This document shows positions 7,736-14,013 of a stretch of DNA of 18,965 nucleotides, one piece after another; position 1 is the first letter of the stretch; each line of letters opens with the position of its first letter. Under the pieces are notes generated by a model that was not told the origin of the DNA, did not search any database, and saw nothing but the letters and a program-made list of their open reading frames with translations. Made by a program: the position numbers and the translations under genes. The DNA is taken from assembly GCA_002350465.1 (NCBI GenBank), contig DEEW01000172.1:20696-39660 (forward strand), given 5' to 3'. The stretch comes from Lachnospiraceae bacterium UBA2868 (GTDB lineage Bacteria > Bacillota_A > Clostridia > Lachnospirales > Lachnospiraceae).

Positions 7736-8467
7736 ATGACAATCTATCTTGCAATCTGCGACAACAATATAGCCGACAGAAAACAGCTTGAAAGGCTGCT
7801 TGAGAGAGAAAAGGATACAAGACTTCGCGAAGACTATGATGTCCTCTATATAGACTCCTTCGGGAGCGAGGAAGCGCTTATGACCACTCCGGTCAAATAC
7901 GACATTTTCTTTGTCGATATAACCGAGGGAGCCTCCAACGGTATGGAGATCGCAAAAAAGCTCCGGCTTCGCGGTATAGCAGCCCCTATTGTCCTGTGCC
8001 AGTCTTCAATAAACTATACATCTTACGTTAATGCCCCGGAAGATATAGTCTATATCGAAAAGCCTCTGACCAAAGGCCAGGTAAGTCATCTCGTCGATGT
8101 AGCTCTTGAGTGGGCGAAGCGCAGAACTCCTCTTATTGAGGCCAGATGTCAGAAAGATACCCGTTTTCTCCAGTATGACGAGCTGGTAAGGGCTATTCCC
8201 CTTGAAAAATTCCTTACAAGGCTGTGCCTCTCAAGCGGCGAGTTTCTTGACGCGACCGATTCGGTCAAATCCATCGAAAGGCAGCTTGAACCCTACGGCT
8301 GCTTTATCAAATGCAAAAAGGACATCGTCAACATCTACCACATAGAATCTGCAATAGAACACGGTTTTAAACTGTCAAATCAAGACATTGTATATTATAA
8401 CTCCATGCAGAAAAACAATATCATCAAAACCATGGCAGATAATATGCGGTATTTAAATGTGCACTAA
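7736..8467 (+). CDS. LytTR-type response regulator
   Basis: The 243-residue protein has an N-terminal receiver domain (about 1-125) with acidic pocket residues D9 (DNN), phospho-acceptor D61 in IFFVDI, S90 in VLCQSS, and K109 in IEKPL. The C-terminal half (about 135-235) fits a divergent LytTR DNA-binding domain: LEPYGCFIKCKKDIVNIYHIESA aligns with the family block that usually reads gFxrxHrSyxVNxxxI. The ribosome site GGAGG lies 6 bases before the ATG. No histidine kinase gene is next to it. Its 3' end overlaps the convergent T7 lipase gene by 15 bases. It could regulate the T7 locus, but only proximity supports this. Confidence 0.82.
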   Translation: MTIYLAICDNNIADRKQLERLLEREKDTRLREDYDVLYIDSFGSEEALMTTPVKYDIFFVDITEGASNGMEIAKKLRLRGIAAPIVLCQSSINYTSYVNAPEDIVYIEKPLTKGQVSHLVDVALEWAKRRTPLIEARCQKDTRFLQYDELVRAIPLEKFLTRLCLSSGEFLDATDSVKSIERQLEPYGCFIKCKKDIVNIYHIESAIEHGFKLSNQDIVYYNSMQKNNIIKTMADNMRYLNVH

Positions 8468-9760
8468 TGCCTGTGCATCTGTCTCACACCTCTCATACAT
8501 TGTCATGACCATTCCGGTAAGGTTAGAAAACCGTTCTATATCCTCCTTTATTCTCATAATGTTTTCGCATGTATCGTTAAGCTTGTGTTCGGCGCAGATC
8601 TTGGAAGATGTAGTATAAGCAAGATTTCTCCGGACATTGTCCACAGAGCGCACTATTCCTTCCATAAGCGTTACCTGATCCGACAGAAGTCCGGCCGCTT
8701 TTGTACATGCAGTCATGTTTATTCCCGCGTAATTTGCCGGCAATGGCTCATTTGCTATAGGCGTATGTACTTTCCCGGTGACTTTCTTTATAAACTCGCC
8801 GGCAAATGTGCCCAACACAGGAGCCGCGCAGTCTGTTAACATCCTGTCGGGAGGGGTACACAGAAGTCCCGATATTGTACTTCCCGCAATCATTCCCAGC
8901 GTTTCCTTCTCTTTTAAATCAAGGGGTTCCAGGGTATCGCACATTCTGTCCGTTAAAGCATCAAGCAATGCAGATACTGCACCTCTTTCTCTTATGCTTG
9001 TAAAATTCCCCTCTTCGTCAAAAGTGTTTTCTGTCAGAAGCGTGACCGACGAGTGGGCATCCTTTGCCGACGGGCCATTATTGACATATATGCACGTACC
9101 CGCAATGCAGGTAAGCAGAATGTTAACAAAATCATTGTATGCGGATATGGATTTGATCTTCGGGGCAGCTTCTGCTATAAGCATGGGATTTTCGCTTATA
9201 AAATCATCTCCGAAGCCCTGCCCGTCAAATGACAGGCACGACTCTATCTTTTCCGTATTCTTCACGGTCACGTACTGCGCCATATTTCCGCCTTTGGAAT
9301 GTCCCGTAACAACAACGTCCTTGTAAATCCCGCACTCGTACTTTACAAAATCGGATGCCACACTCTGTATTCTTGTATCCTCGTAATACGCCCCGTCAAA
9401 GTTATCGCTCCACGCTTCTTTTGTTCCTCCGGTTCCCCTGAAAACCACAACGGGATCTTCATCCTTCGGATCCGTGTAACATATGGCCCGTACATCAGCT
9501 TCTTCCAGGCGGCGGCTGGCAGAGAGCATTCCGAATTCAGGATTTTCCTGTATCCTCTCGTCCATCCGGCTTAACACCGTCACCACATCCTCTGTGCTCA
9601 TTCCACCTCCTGCCGCCGCAGCTGCTACGCTTTCGGGTGTAAACTCCCCGTCAGCTGTTTTATAGCTGTTTATTATCTCTCCCAGAGGCTTATTGGATAA
9701 GCAGGCAGGTATATATGCAAAATTAGATAAAAGCAGCAATTCCTGTTCGGTATATCCCAT
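8453..9760 (-). CDS. Mbeg1-like (DUF2974) lipase, likely T7SS effector with C-terminal WXG-like tail
   Basis: The 435-residue alpha/beta hydrolase carries the nucleophile elbow VTGHSKGGN (Ser155), the strand VVVFRGTGGTKEAW before it, and probable partners Asp210 (SAYNDFVN) and His236 (DAHSS). This order is typical of DUF2974 lipases. There is no signal peptide. The C-terminal 85 residues or so (about 350-435) are predicted to be two helices around a short turn and end in MYERCETDAQ, a YxxxE motif closely like EYRQAETDSG at the end of the 104-residue WXG100 protein of the same operon. A lipase with a C-terminal targeting domain recalls the reverse-topology effector TslA of Staphylococcus aureus. 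It is the last gene of the T7 operon. The ATG at 9760 overlaps the upstream stop (TGATG); a GTG one codon earlier is the alternative. Lipase fold is well supported; secretion is inferred. Confidence 0.82.
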   Translation of the reverse strand: MGYTEQELLLLSNFAYIPACLSNKPLGEIINSYKTADGEFTPESVAAAAAGGGMSTEDVVTVLSRMDERIQENPEFGMLSASRRLEEADVRAICYTDPKDEDPVVVFRGTGGTKEAWSDNFDGAYYEDTRIQSVASDFVKYECGIYKDVVVTGHSKGGNMAQYVTVKNTEKIESCLSFDGQGFGDDFISENPMLIAEAAPKIKSISAYNDFVNILLTCIAGTCIYVNNGPSAKDAHSSVTLLTENTFDEEGNFTSIRERGAVSALLDALTDRMCDTLEPLDLKEKETLGMIAGSTISGLLCTPPDRMLTDCAAPVLGTFAGEFIKKVTGKVHTPIANEPLPANYAGINMTACTKAAGLLSDQVTLMEGIVRSVDNVRRNLAYTTSSKICAEHKLNDTCENIMRIKEDIERFSNLTGMVMTMYERCETDAQALVHI

Positions 9761-11028
9761 CACTCTATCCCCACTGCGTATGTTCTTGCGCCTATAGTCA
9801 GTCTGTCGTCATTTTTCAGCTTTATAGCACTTATCCTCACACCATTGACTTTTGTACCGTTTGAAGAAGCAAGATCCTTAACATATACTTCGCCTTCGTC
9901 TTCATACAATTCACAGTGACGCTTTGACAGGGCATCATCCCCTGTTATGGTCACATCACAACCTCCCCTGCCTACACTCATACTGCCGCAAAGTACAATT
10001 CTGTACGCCCTGCTGCTCTCACAGTCTGTTAGTGTGACAAGTTTTCCGTTTGTATCAAGCAGTCTTGTTCCTCCGCTATCGCCACCAAGCATCACGGTCT
10101 CGACACCGTTTAATTCAAAATCCTCAAAATACTCTTCCTCATCGTCCCCTCGCTTCGGGTACGGTCCGGCATCGTATTCCGCCCTTCGTCTCTTCATAAG
10201 GATAAAGCCTCCAAGGATACCTACTATCAGCCCGGCCAATATAAGAACCGCCGCCAGAATAAGTGCACCCCTGCTTTCAAAAAATCCCCGGGATTCATCA
10301 TATTCATATATTACTTTTCCGGACTCCCCGATCTCCTGCACCGGTTCACTCTCTTCCATGGCATCTGCTGACTCTGTAGTATTATCCGTAACTATTTCTT
10401 CCGATGTCTCGGATTCGGCCTGGTCTTCATCCTCTTCCTCATACTCTTTCCAATGAACAAGTGCATACTCATCCATAGCGGAAAAGATCATTTCTGTCAG
10501 CTGTCTGTCAATCCCTGCATCGGATCCCTTAAAATCAGTCTCAAATAGTTTCCCTCCGCTGGTTGTAGCAATTGCGGAAAGACTCTTTCTCTCCGCTGCG
10601 TTATTCTCCTGACTGAGCATAACGACATATACCGGATATCCCGAATTCTCAAGCAGATAATACATTTCCTCTTTCTCATGGCCTGTTGCAGCCCCTTCGA
10701 TCCCGTCTGAGAACACAAGAATATCCCTACAGGCAAAATCCGACGCCTTCCACCTTCCTATAACCTCCGAAATCGTATCGCACAGATTGGAATCCTTTGG
10801 CGTAAACTCCAGATTATCCACCTCACATACAAGATCGTTAACATCATCGTTATAGTCCTCGTCCGCCAGAATATCGTGCTCATATGTATTAAGGCAGAAG
10901 GTTCTGTCCTCCTTTTTATGATAAAAGAGGTATTTAAGAGTTGTTTTAAGTATCTTCTGATTAACATCACTAACCGTCGCATCATTATCGACAAGCACAA
11001 GCGTCTGGCCGCATACACGCATACTCAA
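9760..11028 (-). CDS. vWA-like / transmembrane / FHA protein of the T7 locus
   Basis: The 422-residue protein has three parts. Residues about 8-185 look like a von Willebrand A domain: the first strand TLVLVDND carries a changed MIDAS (DNDAT instead of DxSxS), and DILVFSDG (102-109) supplies the later Asp. A Glu/Asp-rich linker (195-250) leads to one membrane helix (255-278) followed by KRRR. Residues 340-420 form an FHA domain with SVGR (351-354), SKRH (368-371) and SSNGT (388-392), so phosphothreonine binding is plausible. The KRRR places the FHA domain inside and the vWA part outside the cell, although there is no signal peptide. The chosen TTG start is 7 bases after GGAGG and overlaps the preceding stop; the ATG two codons later is 13 bases away. 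Role in secretion inferred from context. Confidence 0.85.
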   Translation of the reverse strand: MSMRVCGQTLVLVDNDATVSDVNQKILKTTLKYLFYHKKEDRTFCLNTYEHDILADEDYNDDVNDLVCEVDNLEFTPKDSNLCDTISEVIGRWKASDFACRDILVFSDGIEGAATGHEKEEMYYLLENSGYPVYVVMLSQENNAAERKSLSAIATTSGGKLFETDFKGSDAGIDRQLTEMIFSAMDEYALVHWKEYEEEDEDQAESETSEEIVTDNTTESADAMEESEPVQEIGESGKVIYEYDESRGFFESRGALILAAVLILAGLIVGILGGFILMKRRRAEYDAGPYPKRGDDEEEYFEDFELNGVETVMLGGDSGGTRLLDTNGKLVTLTDCESSRAYRIVLCGSMSVGRGGCDVTITGDDALSKRHCELYEDEGEVYVKDLASSNGTKVNGVRISAIKLKNDDRLTIGARTYAVGIE

Positions 11029-11339
11029 ATTAACGCCTCCCCTGCAAGATCCGCCGCGATATTTCCGCTGTCAGTCTCCGCCTGTCTGTACTCATTGGCT
11101 ATATCCGTAAGTGAATCGGCATGTTTCCTGATAAGTGCATAGAGTTTATTCATGTCGTCCGATAGAGCGGCAAACCTGTTGGCAAAGCCCGTTGCGGCTT
11201 CACCCTGCCAGACAGGCTTCAAACTGTCCACAATAGAGATCATCTCCTCCGTAAGACTCCTTACATTAGCTTCTGTATTTTGAAAATCACCTGCCGCCTC
11301 AATAAGCTTTTCCGGCGTAACTTTAAGCATTGTATTCAT
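11025..11339 (-). CDS. WXG100 protein (fourth of four)
   Basis: The 104-residue protein has helix-turn-helix WXG100 character with VWQGEAATGF at 43-52 (W44-Q-G46) and YRQAE (84-88), a YxxxE secretion-type motif after the second helix. No signal peptide. The start has GGGAGGG 7 bases upstream and shares one base with the previous stop (TAATG). It overlaps the next gene by 4 bases. Probable small substrate or targeting partner of the T7 machinery; the closest tail match in the window is the end of the lipase. Confidence 0.9.
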   Translation of the reverse strand: MNTMLKVTPEKLIEAAGDFQNTEANVRSLTEEMISIVDSLKPVWQGEAATGFANRFAALSDDMNKLYALIRKHADSLTDIANEYRQAETDSGNIAADLAGEALI

Positions 11340-11626
11340 TACATAACCCTCCCTATATTCTTCTCTTCAGCCTGGTCGTAACGCTGCGCAATGGTTTCAA
11401 TCGCATTCAGATACCTGATTATCGTATCGGCAAAAGAATCCATCTGTCCCGAGCTTCGCATAAATTCACCGTGAAACTTCTCGTTTGCCTCTCCCTCCCA
11501 CATGGCTTTAAGCGCACTCTCCTTTGCACAAAGATTTTCTTTCTCCTGTCTGAACCGTTGCACAAGACTCAAAAGCTCATCTTTTTTTGTTCTTAACTGT
11601 CTGCTGTCCACTTGATAAAATGACAT
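11339..11626 (-). CDS. WXG100 protein (third of four)
   Basis: The 95-residue, mostly helical protein has MWEGEANEKF at 42-51 (W43-E-G45) and YDQAE at 83-87, matching YxxxE. Start supported by AAGGAG 10 bases upstream. It ends in a one-base overlap with the next WXG100 gene, so the two are coupled and could form a heterodimer, as EsxA/EsxB-type pairs do. Confidence 0.9.
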   Translation of the reverse strand: MSFYQVDSRQLRTKKDELLSLVQRFRQEKENLCAKESALKAMWEGEANEKFHGEFMRSSGQMDSFADTIIRYLNAIETIAQRYDQAEEKNIGRVM

Positions 11627-11672
11627 ACGTTATTTTCTCCTTTCTTGTTAACATAACTAACGACTATACGGG

Positions 11673-11978
11673 TCAATATATCATATTTAAGGCTGATTTC
11701 TCGGCCCGGTAAACTATATTTGCAGTCGATCTGATACTCCTGGCGGTATTTGCAAGATCCTCTGCAGTTCTGTATATTTCGGCTGTTGTATTTCTTCCGG
11801 CAAGTTCTATTGACTCATTTGAATCACCTCTCCAGTTGTTCTTCAGGATCAGAAACGCAGATTCAATCCCATTATTGGCTATCCGACTCAGATCGGCAGC
11901 CAGGCGGTCCAATTCTTTTGCCTGATCCATCGCCCGAAGATAATCCATCTCAATTTCGTATTTTGTTTTTTCTCTCAT
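11673..11978 (-). CDS. WXG100 protein (second of four)
   Basis: The 101-residue helical protein has NWRGDSNESI at 48-57 (W49-R-G51). The second helix ends with IVYRAEKSA, which lacks an exact YxxxD/E. AGGAG lies 9-10 bases before the ATG, which is inside the 3' end of the first WXG100 gene, giving a 29-base overlap. Part of the four-member paralogue array of the T7 operon. Confidence 0.87.
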   Translation of the reverse strand: MREKTKYEIEMDYLRAMDQAKELDRLAADLSRIANNGIESAFLILKNNWRGDSNESIELAGRNTTAEIYRTAEDLANTARSIRSTANIVYRAEKSALNMIY

Positions 11979-12273
11979 GAGTATATTCTCCTATCAGTCT
12001 TTGCACTTCTCTCTCATTTTTTATATAGATCTCCAGCATATTTCGCAGTATTCCCAATGTTTTTTCAATCCTTCCGAGAAACAGACCTATATCTGTAATA
12101 TCCTTTACTACCGCTGCCATGTACGCCTCATTTGCTTCTCCATTCCAGAAAATGTCAGTATTTGCCGTATATTCGGCTATTTTACCTATCTCTTCGTTAA
12201 GCTTCATATACAGTTCGGATAAGAGAACGGTTTTGTCCCGAAGGAGTCTGTAATCAATTTCAAGGATCCCCAT
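11950..12273 (-). CDS. WXG100 protein (first of four)
   Basis: The 107-residue helical protein has FWNGEANEAY at 42-51 (W43-N-G45), nearly the same turn as in the third copy (WEGEANEKF). Its C-terminus is basic (HERKNKIRN) and has no YxxxD/E. The ATG overlaps the end of the YukD-like gene by 14 bases, with no strong ribosome site of its own, so coupled translation is likely. Confidence 0.87.
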   Translation of the reverse strand: MGILEIDYRLLRDKTVLLSELYMKLNEEIGKIAEYTANTDIFWNGEANEAYMAAVVKDITDIGLFLGRIEKTLGILRNMLEIYIKNEREVQRLIGEYTHERKNKIRN

Positions 12274-12490
12274 TGTCGATTATCACCCCGCTTCCCGTAT
12301 ACATTCCCGCCTCCGCAAGAGTCATGTCATCGGTCACGTTTTTCTCGGATGTAATCATCAGAATTTTGTCATATTTGACTTTGTAAAAACGTGACAAAAA
12401 GCACTTAAACTCTTTCACTGTCATTTTTTCACCAACCCGTACACAAAGTCTCTTATTATCCTTCGGCATTATTAATTCAATAGATATCAT
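12260..12490 (-). CDS. YukD/EsaB-like ubiquitin-fold protein
   Basis: The 76-residue protein has a ubiquitin-like pattern: a first strand ISIELIMP, a second strand RLCVRVGEKMTVKEFKCFL leading into the helix, and a final LAEAGMYTGSGVIIDNG that matches the T7SS YukD/EsaB ending (L-x-x-x-G-x-x-x-G-x-x-x). EsaB is a core or regulatory cytoplasmic component of Firmicute T7SS. It lies directly between the ATPase genes and the WXG100 genes, which supports the call. Confidence 0.83.
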   Translation of the reverse strand: MISIELIMPKDNKRLCVRVGEKMTVKEFKCFLSRFYKVKYDKILMITSEKNVTDDMTLAEAGMYTGSGVIIDNGDP

Positions 12491-12534
12491 ATGTTACTTA
12501 ACCTCTGTTTTAGGTGTATTGCGAGTTATCCACA

Positions 12535-14013
12535 TCATATTTCAACCGGAAAAATTATGTCCCCGAAAAACAGATTTTCGTCATATTTTAATACTGTTGC
12601 GTATCCTCTGCTTTGTGATTTTTGCATCCGGGAATATGGCAGATACGAATAGTCGAATATCCTGTTTTCATCAAGTTTTCCTCCCAGAGACAGTCCGTAA
12701 ATATGTCTGCACATCTCTTCGAAAACCTTCCTTCCCGCAAACCTCATTTTTGCTTCGTTATCGATTATTCCGATGATCAGGCTTTCATTTTTGTCATTTT
12801 TGTTTGTAACAACCGGATTTGACAAAAATCCTGCCAGCTCTTCCTCCTCTGCCCCGCTCCTGCCTTTGCTGTAAAAATCATCAAGTATCTGTGTTACGCT
12901 TTCAATGGTTACAATCTTTTTCTCTTCGGATTTTCTTAAGGCCGATATAAGCGCCTCATATGACTGCACATAAGTACAGGTGATACCGTATCTTGCAGCG
13001 GTTATCGAAATGTTAAACAAAAGTGTATGTCTTCCGCAAAATGTCCTTCCGAATACCAGAACAGTTTTAACCACCCCTATGGGAAAACCATATATCTTTC
13101 CGCTTTTTTGTTCATATCCGACCGGTATAATCCCTCTTTTACAGACAATCTCATCAGTCAGACTCCCCATCATAATCTCAAGAGTAGCTTTTGGGGGAAC
13201 ATGCGGGAATTTAACAGCACGTACACATCCGGGCGGAGATTTTCCCGAGTGATCCGGGGATCTGACTGCCTGAAATTCCAGCGGCATATCTTCTATTAGT
13301 CCCACACCTCTTCCCGGCATATACATTACCTGCGGTATATCTCTCGGAGAAACCTTCAGATACTGCGAAACAGTGTATGGATCTTCGTCTCCGAGAAACA
13401 GGTATGTATCGAAGAGCCTTGAGACCTTCCCTGCCGGTATCTCGCAGGATGCGGCAATTACGCTGATATTTTCCGCTTTTCCCGCAGTAAGTATACGGAT
13501 CAGGTGTTCACGAAACTCTTCTGATGCTTTTTCAACACTTTCCAGCCCGTCCGCCACAAGTATTACCGGACTTTTCTCCCTGGTTTTGCTGCCGGATTTT
13601 CTTCTTGCCGAAAGTTCTTCCTCTATAAATATCATGAGTCTTTCTATGTCATCGCTTTCGTCTTCAGAAATATATCCTCCGCAGCAGGACTTTTGTGACT
13701 GGTCCTTCAGACGTCCTCCGCCATGATCAATTATGTAAACCGATGTATCTTCATTGAATCTTTCCGCAAGCGTATGCATCAGCTCGCTTTTTCCACTTCC
13801 GGCCCGCCCGACTATAAGCGTATGTCCCATTTTTGTCCGGTCAAACATTGCCTTGTCATACCGTTGCATATATGGATTGTCAAAAACAGCAAAAGCCCTG
13901 TCGTCTTTGATATCACCCGGAAGTATGGGCAGGTACAGCTTTGCCGGTTTGGCACACCCCATTGCATCAGTCGCTTTTTGGATGGATTCTATTGACATCT
14001 CAAGCCATGTCAT
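12535..14013 (-). CDS. EccCb-like second ATPase protein (FtsK-type domains 2 and 3 of EssC)
   Basis: The 492-residue protein corresponds to the C-terminal half of EssC. Its first domain has an intact Walker A, VGRAGSGKSE (68-77), and a hydrophobic strand VILVADGLE (150-158) where the catalytic Glu of Walker B is replaced by Gly after Asp155. The second domain keeps the position of the P-loop as VFGRTFCGRHT (320-330), where the usual GKS/T is GRH-T, so it is probably inactive and binds substrate. No membrane segment. It starts 14 bases inside the end of the first ATPase gene in another frame; GGGAGG lies 12 bases upstream. Actinobacterial EccCb proteins have the same two-domain form and receive substrates carrying the C-terminal signal. 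Confidence 0.87.
   Translation of the reverse strand: MTWLEMSIESIQKATDAMGCAKPAKLYLPILPGDIKDDRAFAVFDNPYMQRYDKAMFDRTKMGHTLIVGRAGSGKSELMHTLAERFNEDTSVYIIDHGGGRLKDQSQKSCCGGYISEDESDDIERLMIFIEEELSARRKSGSKTREKSPVILVADGLESVEKASEEFREHLIRILTAGKAENISVIAASCEIPAGKVSRLFDTYLFLGDEDPYTVSQYLKVSPRDIPQVMYMPGRGVGLIEDMPLEFQAVRSPDHSGKSPPGCVRAVKFPHVPPKATLEIMMGSLTDEIVCKRGIIPVGYEQKSGKIYGFPIGVVKTVLVFGRTFCGRHTLLFNISITAARYGITCTYVQSYEALISALRKSEEKKIVTIESVTQILDDFYSKGRSGAEEEELAGFLSNPVVTNKNDKNESLIIGIIDNEAKMRFAGRKVFEEMCRHIYGLSLGGKLDENRIFDYSYLPYSRMQKSQSRGYATVLKYDENLFFGDIIFPVEI

Noticed and set aside
14000..14013. Frameshift pseudogene reading of the motor gene
   Set aside because: The break is at a domain border, the second frame has its own ATG and a nearby GGGAGG, and the same split is normal in actinobacterial EccCa/EccCb. 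It was annotated as two genes; an indel remains possible but less likely.
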